A stretch of DNA of 64,000 bases from Bacillota bacterium (GCA_023439185.1 JAEXOR010000014.1:18287-82286), one strand, 5' to 3'. Shown: positions 16,767 through 25,238, numbered from the stretch's first letter. Notes: a model not told the origin generated them from the sequence alone. Translations and numbers: made by a program.

Positions 16767-17888
16767 TCAGGAACTCTTCTGAACCTTGGAACTGCTGGCG
16801 TCAAAAGTTGTAATATATCCTTGCCCGTTGATTTTGTGCGTAACATGGGTAAGATAGTAGACCCCGTCTACTCCGCTTCCCATACCCTTGATTTCAATCT
16901 TGTCCCCCGCCATAATTTCAGGCAACCCGATGGTGGCGCCTTTGCACTTTACAAGCTGAGACGCGTATGCCTCCAGGGTGTGCTGGGCCAGTTCGGTAGC
17001 CTGGGACTGATTGGTTACGGAATGATCAATCACGACAATGGTCTTGTTTTTAGCCACACTGGCGATGTCCGCACCGGATTCCCCCGCTCCGGGAACAGTA
17101 TCGGCCTTGGCGCTAAAGGTTTCATGCGTCACCGGGTCCATACCGAAGACCTCCACGCTGCCGATTTGTCCCGAAAGGTTGATTTCCGTCGAAAAGCTCA
17201 GCAAATTTTTACCCCAGGTAAGCTCAAGCTGAGTTTTTGCTTTTTCAGCCAGGTTTTCACAAAAATAAAGTGTATCGTAAATAACACAAAAAGAATTGTT
17301 GGTCTTTTTGGCAAAAGAAATCACATAATTATAGTCATCCACGATATCCTTAATCTCCGGGCTCTCGTCGTAGGCGCCTTGCTCATCTTTGTCAAAATCC
17401 GATTCCACCCCGGAGATAGTGGCGAAATTGCTGCATTTTTCATTCAGAATTTTTGCTACGATATCTTTAATATCCAATTTGCCATAATTTTTCCAGGCTT
17501 TGTTATTGACCAGCGCTCCCTTGGCGTCCAGACACTGAACTGTGACGACAGGGCCGCTTTGTCCGTTGAAATCAAAAGAAATCGCGTTGATATAACCCTT
17601 AAACAAGCCTGTGAGCGGCTTTTTATAACCCATCGACACATCCACGACCTTGCCGGGCTTGAATTTATCGTAGACATCCTGGGCAAACTTGCCATTCTCC
17701 AGGTCAAAAACCACCGCGACGGTGAAGTCACAGGAGCCCATGTCAAATCCGGCGGACATTGTCACGCTCAGGTCAAGGATGGGAAATTCATCTGTTTTAA
17801 TTTCAGCGCCTCCCACTTTGACGGTAAACTGCGGAGTGCTGAAACCCTGGTAATTTTCTTCCAACTTGCTGTAAGACAACTCGGCCAT
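16767..17888 (-). CDS. Hub protein, late control D / gp27-like
   Basis: A 373-residue protein that resembles the N-terminal, gp27-like half of VgrG/Afp8 and phage late control protein D. Visible marks are PQFTVKVGGAEIKTDEFPIL at the N terminus, VDVSMGYKKPLTGLFKGYIN, the ESPEIKDIVDDYNYVISFAK segment and the closing MGSGVDGVYYLTHVTHKI. It would form the trimeric adaptor between the hexameric tube and the spike. ATG at 17888 with GGGAGG eight bases upstream. It precedes the spike gene by 18 bp, and the pair is the split equivalent of Afp8. Confidence 0.88.
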   Translation of the reverse strand: MAELSYSKLEENYQGFSTPQFTVKVGGAEIKTDEFPILDLSVTMSAGFDMGSCDFTVAVVFDLENGKFAQDVYDKFKPGKVVDVSMGYKKPLTGLFKGYINAISFDFNGQSGPVVTVQCLDAKGALVNNKAWKNYGKLDIKDIVAKILNEKCSNFATISGVESDFDKDEQGAYDESPEIKDIVDDYNYVISFAKKTNNSFCVIYDTLYFCENLAEKAKTQLELTWGKNLLSFSTEINLSGQIGSVEVFGMDPVTHETFSAKADTVPGAGESGADIASVAKNKTIVVIDHSVTNQSQATELAQHTLEAYASQLVKCKGATIGLPEIMAGDKIEIKGMGSGVDGVYYLTHVTHKINGQGYITTFDASSSKVQKSS

Positions 17889-17920
17889 ACAGGGTTCCTC
17901 CCGCCAAAATTCAATAAAGG

Positions 17921-18619
17921 CTACTCAATAATGGCCGGAACAGTGATACTTTCCCCCGATTTCACGCGCCGGGGGTTGTCAATGCCGTTAGCTTCCGCTA
18001 TTCTCCGCCACTGGGCACAGTCTCCGTATTCCGCGTAGGCAAAGCCGTACAGGGTGTCTCCGCTGGTTACCACCCTGTGTTTGGTGCGGTCGGGCGATTC
18101 CCGGACATTGTTATCCTTTTTATTGGACTTTAAGGTAATCTCCAGAGTAGCCCTTAACGGAACACCGGTGGGAGAAAACAAGGTGAATTTCTCACTGATG
18201 TCAATGATAAAACCTGTAAACTTGATTTTCCCCCATTCAAAGGTCACCAAACTCGGCACATGCTTACTCTCGTCCACATCCAACAGTTTGTAAAAAGGTT
18301 CTGTGAATTCCCGCACGTCAGGTTTCGCCAGGGTAGGGAGCTTGTTGGTCAGCGACAGCTTCAAATTGCCTGTTTCCGTGCCTGCCGAATAGCTATCAAA
18401 AAACAGCGAGAACTTCATAATTTCCGCTTCTCCGTTGATAAACTGGAGAATGGGACGATCCAATCCCGGGACCCTGTGTTCGGCATAATTAACCGAGCGT
18501 TGGATATGAAACTCCGACGGATTGAACAGACATTTACAGTCGCCGGAACCATCAACGGAAACTTGGGCGCTTCCGTCACTGTCGGCTACTTTGATGGTTG
18601 CTTTAGGCATAAACAGCAT
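17921..18619 (-). CDS. LysM-containing CIS tube/baseplate protein (Afp7-like)
   Basis: A 232-residue protein. The N-terminal domain (ATIKVADSDGSAQ, CLFNPSEFHIQRSVNYAEH, MKFSLFFDSYSAGTETGN) is the eCIS tube-type fold of Afp7/Pvc7, and residues about 180-230 form one LysM domain (HRVVTSGDTLYGFAYAEYGD ... VKSGESITVPAI). In Afp-like particles this protein connects inner tube and hub, and the LysM part belongs to the baseplate rather than to a cell-wall enzyme. ATG at 18619 with AAAGGAG eight bases upstream. Gene order (before hub and spike) matches Afp7. Confidence 0.9.
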   Translation of the reverse strand: MLFMPKATIKVADSDGSAQVSVDGSGDCKCLFNPSEFHIQRSVNYAEHRVPGLDRPILQFINGEAEIMKFSLFFDSYSAGTETGNLKLSLTNKLPTLAKPDVREFTEPFYKLLDVDESKHVPSLVTFEWGKIKFTGFIIDISEKFTLFSPTGVPLRATLEITLKSNKKDNNVRESPDRTKHRVVTSGDTLYGFAYAEYGDCAQWRRIAEANGIDNPRRVKSGESITVPAIIE

Positions 18620-18652
18620 ACCGGCTGCTCCTTTCCATTTCCCTCCGCCAGC

Positions 18653-20353
18653 TTAGTACCCAAAACGTCTTCTCTCCCTGGTAAGTCGGGTTTCCAACTG
18701 TGAGTACACTTTGTCAACCAGCTTGTTCAACTGGGAGGGATTCATTAGATCCACATCGGCGATGATCTCTTTCGATGTTTTCCGGATTTCCACCGGCGTG
18801 TTCAATGATTTCACCTTCGGCTCACTTGGCCTTGGAGAAGAATCCCGCTCTTCACTTTTATGTGTGATCGGCGGCAGGCTGTTCACGTACCCCTGGTGAT
18901 AATCCCGGGCTGCGACGGAAGGCGCCAAAATAAGCATCTCCGTCCCAACGGATTCCCTGTCCCGGTAAGAGACCCGGTTTGAAAGGACAAAGGGCCGTTT
19001 ATTTTGCAACAGCCTGAGTTCCGATTGATTGAGTTCACTGCGCCGCAAAATAGCCTCATTACTGGGATGGCCGGTAACCACCGTCCCGATCTTTTTAGCC
19101 CGGCCGGCCCTTTCCTGTTTCAGGCGGCGGGAATATTGTTCCTGATAGGCCTGGCGAATTCTTTTTTCGATCATCAGGTGAGTGATTACCGCCCGGGAGA
19201 ATGAGGAATCAACCGGAACATGATCACTGTAAGAACTGTTTTCCCGGTAACTGAGGAAAAGGTTACCGGTCAAGTAACGCTCCAGGCGGTTTTCAGTCAG
19301 GGGTTTTCGGACGTTCCTGATCAACCTGTCGATCAACCCGGCTCCCGGCCTGAAAAATACTGCCGGGGATAGTCCACCCTCCGGATTTACTTTGCTTTCC
19401 GGAAGCAGGTTGGCGAAGACCGGATGGTTCAAGGCCAGACGCTCCAATACCGGTTTATGCAAAACCAGGCTGCCGCCCGGCGGCGAAATGCCGGAAGCAA
19501 GTATGGTAAACGGCCGGTTATATTGCCGGCTATATTGATATAGAGACTGGTAATCGCCGGTCTCCGCGCCCGGTATTTGTTCCCGGTCGCCTGCTTTGGA
19601 CCGGAAAAACATTCCGCCGGGCAGGTATTGTTGATATACGCCCGACCCTTGCTCCCCTGCGTCTCTCTCGGGCCGGGTAAAGATCCCGGTGGACAGATGC
19701 TGCTGATATACGCCCGCCCTTTGCTTCCCTTCATCTCTTTCGGACCAGGGAAAAATCCTGCCGGGCAGGTGATAGTGATTTACACCCGTTCTTTGTAACC
19801 GGTTAACTGTTTCGAAAAGGAAGCGGATAAAAGCCTGGCTTCTACCCGGCTTGCTTAAAAAGTAGCTCCGCCACAGGTTGTTTATTGCCCCCGGAGCCTC
19901 GGGGAAATACCGGCTGAGCTCCCTGAACGTTCTGCTTTCCCCGGGTACTTCGTCCAATCCGGATATAAAATCTGGCCGCCGGGGCGCAAACCCTGCCGGA
20001 TGCACTGTTCCGTTCTTTAATGCTCTGTCCCCCGGCCTTGCAACCAGGCCCATTGCCGGGCCCTGAAAAGAATAATAGCCTCTTTCGTCCTTGATCGCCC
20101 TGGCCTTTTGCCACGGGGCGAAAATATGAAAAATAATTTTGTCGTTAAAAATATTATTTTGGTTAAGCAAAACCCGCGCGTCTGCCGGAGCGTCCTCCAG
20201 GAAAAAGAGGGTCAGGAACCTCCATCTGTGATAGTTTCGCAGCAGATAACGGTCCATAATCAGGTTGTGCAGTTTTGCGTCAATGATCCTGAATAACGGC
20301 TTAACCGCGGGACTTTGCCTTAATGCCTCCGGCTTTGTGATCCTGATCTTCAT
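18653..20353 (-). CDS. eCIS structural-operon protein with three tandem ~24-residue repeats, unknown
   Basis: A 566-residue protein that I do not recognise. It starts MKIRITKPEALRQSPAV; the ATG at 20353 has GGAGG ten bases upstream. The middle contains three tandem units of about 24 residues around GIFTRPERDAGEQGSGVYQQ, visible in the DNA as diverged 72-bp repeats near 19577-19798. A low-complexity S/P/K region follows, and the protein ends in ADVDLMNPSQLNKLVDKVY ... TRERRRFGY. A similar 'L-VY-LE-RL--ER-R-G' ending occurs on other eCIS-encoded proteins and may be a packing or docking tail (recollection, not checked). Rich in Arg, Tyr and Ser; no membrane segment. Candidates: tape-measure replacement, adaptor or cargo. 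Confidence 0.7.
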   Translation of the reverse strand: MKIRITKPEALRQSPAVKPLFRIIDAKLHNLIMDRYLLRNYHRWRFLTLFFLEDAPADARVLLNQNNIFNDKIIFHIFAPWQKARAIKDERGYYSFQGPAMGLVARPGDRALKNGTVHPAGFAPRRPDFISGLDEVPGESRTFRELSRYFPEAPGAINNLWRSYFLSKPGRSQAFIRFLFETVNRLQRTGVNHYHLPGRIFPWSERDEGKQRAGVYQQHLSTGIFTRPERDAGEQGSGVYQQYLPGGMFFRSKAGDREQIPGAETGDYQSLYQYSRQYNRPFTILASGISPPGGSLVLHKPVLERLALNHPVFANLLPESKVNPEGGLSPAVFFRPGAGLIDRLIRNVRKPLTENRLERYLTGNLFLSYRENSSYSDHVPVDSSFSRAVITHLMIEKRIRQAYQEQYSRRLKQERAGRAKKIGTVVTGHPSNEAILRRSELNQSELRLLQNKRPFVLSNRVSYRDRESVGTEMLILAPSVAARDYHQGYVNSLPPITHKSEERDSSPRPSEPKVKSLNTPVEIRKTSKEIIADVDLMNPSQLNKLVDKVYSQLETRLTRERRRFGY

Positions 20354-20386
20354 CCATTGCAGGCCTCCAACGCAAAGAACCAAAGC

Positions 20387-21022
20387 TTATAAAATGTTGA
20401 TTAACCCGCTGTGGATAAATTCCAACCGGGTTATGGCCACCTCAGACGCCATGGCGTCAAAGCTTGGCGCTGAATATTTTACGGGCATCGCGCTCATTAC
20501 CATCCATAGTTTAACGGGAAATCGCTTTTCATCCATTAAATAAATCAACATCGGCAGCCTGATCATCATTCCTGCATTCGTCATGCTGAACCATCGATAG
20601 AGCGGGTCCAAAAAACCAATGCCGTATTCACAAACCAGCCGCGAATTCTTAATCTGGCTTGGGAAAACATGCTCTCCGCCGTTCTCCCCGCCTTCCCGGT
20701 AGGTTTCCAACTCCCATTCTATTTCCAATCCGGAAACCCTGGTAAAGTTGCCGACTGGAATCGGCGCTCCCGGAACATCGACGGAAAAGCTGTTATTTAA
20801 AAAGACCTTGCGGTTCTCATTAAACCCGAGGAGCGATTCCCCGCGGGATGAAGAGCTTGGAACGCCGCTTTGTTTGAGCTTTGAAGGCCGATAGACATTC
20901 CGGCTGCCGCTGTCTTGGATGTCGTCATTAATAATCGGTTTTCCGGAAGCATCGTTATACCTTGGCGCCTTGAAAATTCCCGACTGGGCGCCGGTACGCA
21001 GGACCTCTATTTGATAGGCCAT
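20387..21022 (-). CDS. Tail tube protein, gp19-like, with N-terminal extension (Afp5-like)
   Basis: A 211-residue gp19-family tube protein. The tube core begins near residue 70 (FSVDVPGAPIPVGNFTRVSG, EIEWELETYREGGENGG) and ends MASEVAITRLEFIHSGLINI, closely parallel to the main tube protein encoded at 21714-22202. The first ~65 residues (APRYNDASGKPIINDDIQDS and a Ser-rich stretch) are absent from that paralogue. In Afp/PVC the second tube protein forms the layer next to the hub, which fits its position before the LysM gene. The ATG at 21022 (MAYQIEVL) is preferred to the TTG at 21046. Confidence 0.85.
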   Translation of the reverse strand: MAYQIEVLRTGAQSGIFKAPRYNDASGKPIINDDIQDSGSRNVYRPSKLKQSGVPSSSSRGESLLGFNENRKVFLNNSFSVDVPGAPIPVGNFTRVSGLEIEWELETYREGGENGGEHVFPSQIKNSRLVCEYGIGFLDPLYRWFSMTNAGMMIRLPMLIYLMDEKRFPVKLWMVMSAMPVKYSAPSFDAMASEVAITRLEFIHSGLINIL

Positions 21023-21046
21023 ACTATCAACATCCCAATGTGTCAA

Positions 21047-21223
21047 TTAAAATTTTTCAAAAATATTCTCCGGCTTGTTGCTGAGCTTCTTATTAATCTT
21101 GGATACCTCCGAACACCATCTGCGGCGTTCCTTATGGTCCAGCTGCATAATCTGTTCATGGGACCAATGGAGATAATAACCCAGAAACGAAGCTTCTTCA
21201 TAGAGCTTCTCTTCCGGATACAA
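21047..21223 (-). CDS. Small DUF6760-like eCIS protein
   Basis: A 58-residue reading frame between the assembly protein and the second tube gene. It reads LYPEEKLYEEASFLGYYLHW at the start, then SHEQIMQLDHKERRRWCSEV and SKINKKLSN near the end. This 'YEE.AF...HW..EI..L.H.ERRRW..E' pattern is that of the short DUF6760 proteins that accompany tube genes in eCIS clusters of Gram-positives. The proposed start is a TTG at 21223, thirteen bases after AGGAG and nine bases past the upstream stop, so translation is probably coupled. The start codon is the weakest part of the call; the reading frame itself is convincing. Likely a tail-assembly chaperone or adaptor, by position. Confidence 0.8.
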   Translation of the reverse strand: MYPEEKLYEEASFLGYYLHWSHEQIMQLDHKERRRWCSEVSKINKKLSNKPENIFEKF

Positions 21224-21231
21224 AGAGAGCT

Positions 21232-21597
21232 CTATTCTCCTAAAAAATCCAGCGGGACCTCAAAGGTGTGTTCACACTTGGGGCACTGGACTTTGTAAGC
21301 AGGGGCGTCCGACATGTTGATACGCTGGTAGAGATCTTGCAAAAAGGCCATATCAATGGTATACAAACCTTCAATAATCTTGGTATTGATGGAGTTTAAC
21401 GAACCCAGCCTTGTGACAACCCGGGACAACAGGATTACTGTCAGATAACCCGGATTCTGCTGAACTCTGGGGTCCCGCATGGGGAGTATCTCATCGGCCG
21501 CCGTCGCCAGCCTCATGGCTCCCTTTTTGTGAATCTCACCGTTTGCGTCAACATAGCCGCGGGGAAGTTCAAATTCGTATTCCGTCTGAAAACTCAT
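21232..21597 (-). CDS. Phage tail assembly protein with zinc-ribbon-like end
   Basis: A 121-residue protein of the eCIS/phage tail assembly (T4 baseplate gp26-like or chaperone) type. It opens FQTEYEFELPRGYVDANGEI, continues with GAMRLATAADEILPMRDPRV and TVILLSRVVTRLGSLNSI, and ends with a CPKCEHTFEVPLDF segment that offers only two cysteines, half of a zinc ribbon. Such proteins are regularly found between the main tube gene and the second tube gene. ATG at 21597 is chosen; GGCGG lies about seven bases upstream. Downstream, the DUF6760-like frame begins immediately. Confidence 0.8.
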   Translation of the reverse strand: MSFQTEYEFELPRGYVDANGEIHKKGAMRLATAADEILPMRDPRVQQNPGYLTVILLSRVVTRLGSLNSINTKIIEGLYTIDMAFLQDLYQRINMSDAPAYKVQCPKCEHTFEVPLDFLGE

Positions 21598-21624
21598 TGT
21601 CACACCGCCTGTCAAATAATCCTA

Positions 21625-21670
21625 CACAGTCAGCTGTCACGGGGACAATAACCCGGGACAACTGACTGTG
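21625..21670 (-). promoter_or_regulatory. Long stem-loop between tube gene and downstream genes
   Basis: Arms CACAGTCAGTTGTC and GACAGCTGACTGTG (RNA sense) pair over 14 positions with one G-U, and CGGG/CCCG inside can extend the stem. There is no U-run after it, so it is more likely an mRNA-stability or processing hairpin, or a partial terminator that lets sheath and tube be made in excess over the baseplate genes, than a full terminator. Confidence 0.6.
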
Positions 21671-21713
21671 GGAAATTTTCAAACCGATCTTATTGTACTA
21701 AAGACCTTTTATC

Positions 21714-22202
21714 TTAGACTGTCGACGGGGTAGCGGAATCGATGGCGCCGCCGTCAACACGGAACACGCCCTCATGGACTATCTCCAGCGATTCAATGGC
21801 CACTTCCGAACCGAGGGCGTTAAAGCTTGGCCCGGTGTAATGGGAAGGCCAGGCATTGATTACTTCCCAGGACGGGCCGTCGGCGCCGGTATCATCAAGA
21901 ATCTTAATCACAAGATTCTTACGGGCAATGCCTGTCGGTCCCGAAGTATTGTCGGAGGATACCGTATGCAGCCATTCCATCATTTCCATGGTACCGATAA
22001 CGCCCCACTTCAAAGTAATATTACCGTATTTGGTAAGTCCCGACAGTTTCCTCGGGGTGGTCCGGATTTCGTTGCCTTCCCTGTATTCCACAACGTCAAC
22101 CGAAATATCCGCTCCGGAAACTTCCGAAAAACCCGCGCTTTCCACACCGTCAAATTCCACTTTGAACCTGAAATTCCTAAAGGGATACCTGATTTCCGGC
22201 AT
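21714..22202 (-). CDS. Main inner tube protein, gp19-like (Afp1-like)
   Basis: A 162-residue gp19/Hcp-like tube protein. It begins PEIRYPFRNFRFKVEFDGVE, followed by SAGFSEVSGADISVDVVEYR, the common 'F.E.SG...' motif, then KLSGLTKYGNITLKWGVIGT and the closing SEVAIESLEIVHEGVFRVDG. It should polymerise into the tube inside the sheath encoded just upstream. ATG at 22202 with AAAGGA upstream. It is followed by a strong stem-loop, which may set its expression relative to the genes behind it. Confidence 0.92.
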   Translation of the reverse strand: MPEIRYPFRNFRFKVEFDGVESAGFSEVSGADISVDVVEYREGNEIRTTPRKLSGLTKYGNITLKWGVIGTMEMMEWLHTVSSDNTSGPTGIARKNLVIKILDDTGADGPSWEVINAWPSHYTGPSFNALGSEVAIESLEIVHEGVFRVDGGAIDSATPSTV

Positions 22203-22238
22203 TTATTTTCAATCCTTTCTTCATTATTGGATATTTAA

Positions 22239-24053
22239 TTAACCTTCACTCTGAGCCGTATACTGACCGATTCTAAAGATCACAAATTCAGCAGGCTTCA
22301 CAGGCGCCACTCCGATGACACAAATCAACCGCCCGTTGTCGATGTCGTCCTGAGTCATTGTCGAGCGTCCGATGTCCACAAAGAATGCCTCACCGGGGGT
22401 CGTCCCTGCCAGAGCTCCCGATCTCCAGACGGAAGAAAGGAATAATTCAACGCTTCTTTGGACCCGCGCCCACAGGATCTCCGTGTTCGGTTCAAAAACG
22501 ACCCAGTTTGTATTGGCCTTGATCGACTCCTCCAGGAAGATAAACAGCCTGCGGACGTTCACATATTTCCAGTTACCGTTGGAGGAGCAGGTCCTGGCGC
22601 CCCATACGCGGATGCCACGGCCGGGAAACGCCCGGACGAGGTTCACGCCGGCGGGATTAAGCCGGTCCTGTTCCGCGTTGTTGTAGCCTTGTTCCAGCCC
22701 CGTGCAGGCCCGCACAACTTCATTGGCCGGGGCTTTATGCACGCCGATGGTGAGATCGCAGCGGGCGTAAATACCGCACATGGAAGCTGAAGGAGGCAAA
22801 TAGAAACTCTTTTTCGCCAGGGGATCGAATACTTCCAGCCAGGGGTGATACATGGCCGCGTAGGAGGTATCGAACATATCCTTGTACTCTAAAATTTCAT
22901 CAATCTTCTTTCTGTCCCTCGGCACATCCAGCACGGCAAACCTGCTTTTGGTGGTTTCACAGTGAGCGACCAGGGAAAGCTGCACGTCGGGAATGGTGAT
23001 ACCAGGCACCGCCATCATGCTGACATCGCTAATTTCTATGAAAGCCTGAATGCCCGTGCGTTTTCCCGGTCCCGCGTTGACGCCCATATACTCGGCAGCG
23101 GTTACTGACCCGATGCTGCCGTCGGAACCGCCCTCAAAAGAAACCGCTATCGCGTCGCCTTTGGCGCCAATGGCGTCAAAGGGCGCCATAAATGCCGAAG
23201 CTGGTTTTGCCGGCGCGGCGGGCGGCGCGGCCGGTGCGCTATCTTCCGGTTTATCGCCTTTTTTGTCCGGAGCTTTTGGCGGTTCGGGAGCTTTGGCCGG
23301 TTCGGGAGCTTTAAAAGATACCTCGACCGTGACAAGCTCGCTCTTGGTCATACGGGAAACCACATAATCCGGAGAATCAGGATTTAAAGAAACGAAATTA
23401 TAGTCTTCTTTGGCGTCGTCGCATTTTACGCTGAGATTGATTTCACAACTCCTGACAAACCTGGTGGGCACTAAGGCCTTGTCCACGATGGAAGGGCTGA
23501 CGGGGTTTTCAAAGGTAACGGTATTTTCCTGAATCGCTTTGATCCTGTTGTAGGTCTTGCTCTTGCCATCGTCAAAAGCGACGATATCTCCCACATAGAA
23601 GCCGTCGGTATTCTTAAACACGCAATCATTTCCGTCGACTTCATAAACGGGGGTTTTTTGCCTGCTGGCGGGAACAATGATAATTTTAATTTTATTGCCC
23701 CATTCTCCAACATTGGCCGCCGCAAAGATTAAAGTTGCCGGCGTCTTTCCAATGGCGGCTTTGGCATCGGACGGGGCGACCCTCATGACGTAGCACTTGG
23801 AGCCCCCGTTAATAAAGAAGTGCTCCACCGCGTAGGGGAGATACCTTTTGTCGCCGTACCTGGATTCGGTAAGGTGTCCCCCGTAAATACGCATATAGTC
23901 GCTGAAGCTGGTCACAAATTGCGGTTTTCCGACTACAGGCCCTTTTTCAGCCAGGCCGATAAAACCTGCGGTGCTGGTTCCCACCCCTGCCATCGGTACG
24001 GAACCGGATTCATACTCTTCCACATAAACACCCGGAGATAAGTATTCTGGCAT
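22239..24053 (-). CDS. Contractile sheath protein (Afp2-4-like) with Pro/Ala-rich insertion
   Basis: A 604-residue sheath protein. The N terminus MPEYLSPGVYVEEYESGSVP and STAGFIGLAEKGPVVGKPQF is diagnostic; the C-terminal core has ARTCSSNGNWKYVNVRRLFI, FEPNTEILWARVQRSVELF, GEAFFVDIGRSTMTQDDI and GVAPVKPAEFVIFRIGQYT, which form the interlocking sheath fold. Around residues 245-295 an insertion rich in Pro, Ala, Lys and Glu (APEPAKAPEPPKAPDKKGDK) lies between beta-rich segments and probably loops out on the particle surface. ATG at 24053 follows AGGGGATCAA. Only one sheath gene is present, against three in Afp. Confidence 0.93.
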   Translation of the reverse strand: MPEYLSPGVYVEEYESGSVPMAGVGTSTAGFIGLAEKGPVVGKPQFVTSFSDYMRIYGGHLTESRYGDKRYLPYAVEHFFINGGSKCYVMRVAPSDAKAAIGKTPATLIFAAANVGEWGNKIKIIIVPASRQKTPVYEVDGNDCVFKNTDGFYVGDIVAFDDGKSKTYNRIKAIQENTVTFENPVSPSIVDKALVPTRFVRSCEINLSVKCDDAKEDYNFVSLNPDSPDYVVSRMTKSELVTVEVSFKAPEPAKAPEPPKAPDKKGDKPEDSAPAAPPAAPAKPASAFMAPFDAIGAKGDAIAVSFEGGSDGSIGSVTAAEYMGVNAGPGKRTGIQAFIEISDVSMMAVPGITIPDVQLSLVAHCETTKSRFAVLDVPRDRKKIDEILEYKDMFDTSYAAMYHPWLEVFDPLAKKSFYLPPSASMCGIYARCDLTIGVHKAPANEVVRACTGLEQGYNNAEQDRLNPAGVNLVRAFPGRGIRVWGARTCSSNGNWKYVNVRRLFIFLEESIKANTNWVVFEPNTEILWARVQRSVELFLSSVWRSGALAGTTPGEAFFVDIGRSTMTQDDIDNGRLICVIGVAPVKPAEFVIFRIGQYTAQSEG

Positions 24054-24164
24054 TTGATCCCCTGATTTCATTCGGCCATAATGTTATGACGACAAAATCA
24101 GGATTCCCCCTCTCTTTTATTATTTGCTGCCTGTGTGCAGCAGGAAGGCTAAATTGGGGCTTTA

Positions 24165-25238
24165 CTAATCGTCCTTTTCCAAAGGTTCCCCGGGTTTCCC
24201 GTTATTGTCGTCGTCCTCGTTGTTGTTATCCCCGGCAGATTCATCCACAGCAAAAATTTCTTCCAGTACTTCAGTTGCGAAACCGGACCTGGAGAAAATA
24301 CTCTCCGCCTTTTGCGAATTTTCCATAAGCTGGGTAAGCAAAAGATAAAACCGGTCTTTCATTTGCCTTTTTCTGGCAATCAATCCCTGGTTTTTTGTCA
24401 GTCCCGCCTGCAAAACAGCCTTTTGCTCTAAAATATCCTGACGTTTCCCGGGATCGCCTGTCCCTTGTTCCAGCCCGGCCAATTCCTTAATCCGTTCCTC
24501 GTATTGCGCCGTCCTGGCCAGATCTCCGGAGAGCGCAAGAAATGGATATAAACGCCGCAGCGTTTCTTCCTGCATACCCGGCGCCGCGTCCTGCGGATCC
24601 GCCGTCAACCGCTCAAAAATTTTAAGCGTTTTCCTGGCGCTCTGGATCGAATCCACCACCAACCCCACAGCGCCGTCGGTATACCGGTTGATTACAACCC
24701 TCGTTGAAGTATTCTTAACGACAGCTTGTGCGGAAGAGGCGGAGGAAAGTCCGGTTTGGTTGGCATTATGCGGCCCGGGCTGTCCCAAGGCCCTTTTCAT
24801 ACAGGAGACAAACATCGTCTTGCCGCCATTTTCAAGCACGGCGGATGCCAGATGCCCGTTCTGAAAAGCAATATCGGAAAATTTTCTGTAGAAATTACCT
24901 TGCGCTTTCTCTTCCGGCGTACTTTGATATTCCGGAAATTCTCCCGTCGTATCCTGATTTTCCCGGCGGCGCTGCTCATATTCTCCGGCGCCGGGTTCAG
25001 TCTCGTCCGCTTCGGCTTTGTCCGCTCCGGCCAGCTCGGCTGCTTTGTGCCGGCCGCATAGATCAAAGGCGGCCCGGAAACTCTCCGTCAGGTGATACAC
25101 GGGGTCACGGCTCTTCATCCGCGCCGTCCCCGCGCTCCCGGCCAGGGAATCCTCAACCAGATGTTTCAGGGAAGCACCAGATTGGAGCTTCTCTTTTTTT
25201 TGCTCTTTTTTCTTCCGGTATACACCTGCAAAAGTCAT
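24165..25238 (-). CDS. Unknown protein, first gene of the eCIS structural operon
   Basis: A 357-residue soluble protein of no family I recognise. It starts MTFAGVYRKKKEQKKEKLQS (basic), continues through a charged, probably flexible region up to residue ~120, and has a helical middle (AVGLVVDSIQSARKTLKIFE, LAGLEQGTGDPGKRQDILEQ) before a very acidic end (DESAGDNNNEDDDNNGKPGE). No signal peptide. A short 'DPVYHLTESFRAAFD' segment stands out as conserved-looking. ATG at 25238 lacks a strong ribosome site (AACAGGTT). Its place directly behind the control region and before the sheath gene suggests an assembly factor, tape-measure replacement or cargo; none is shown by the sequence. Confidence 0.65.
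   Translation of the reverse strand: MTFAGVYRKKKEQKKEKLQSGASLKHLVEDSLAGSAGTARMKSRDPVYHLTESFRAAFDLCGRHKAAELAGADKAEADETEPGAGEYEQRRRENQDTTGEFPEYQSTPEEKAQGNFYRKFSDIAFQNGHLASAVLENGGKTMFVSCMKRALGQPGPHNANQTGLSSASSAQAVVKNTSTRVVINRYTDGAVGLVVDSIQSARKTLKIFERLTADPQDAAPGMQEETLRRLYPFLALSGDLARTAQYEERIKELAGLEQGTGDPGKRQDILEQKAVLQAGLTKNQGLIARKRQMKDRFYLLLTQLMENSQKAESIFSRSGFATEVLEEIFAVDESAGDNNNEDDDNNGKPGEPLEKDD

Noticed and set aside
16701..18038. 445-codon plus-strand open frame
   Set aside because: Antisense to the LysM, hub and spike genes, which are well supported; no domain seen.
19577..19798. CRISPR-like array
   Set aside because: The 72-bp units are diverged coding repeats in frame with the protein, not identical short repeats with unique spacers.
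18653..20353. DUF4157-type metalloprotease cargo
   Set aside because: No HExxH motif was found in this protein or in the other unknown eCIS genes of the window.
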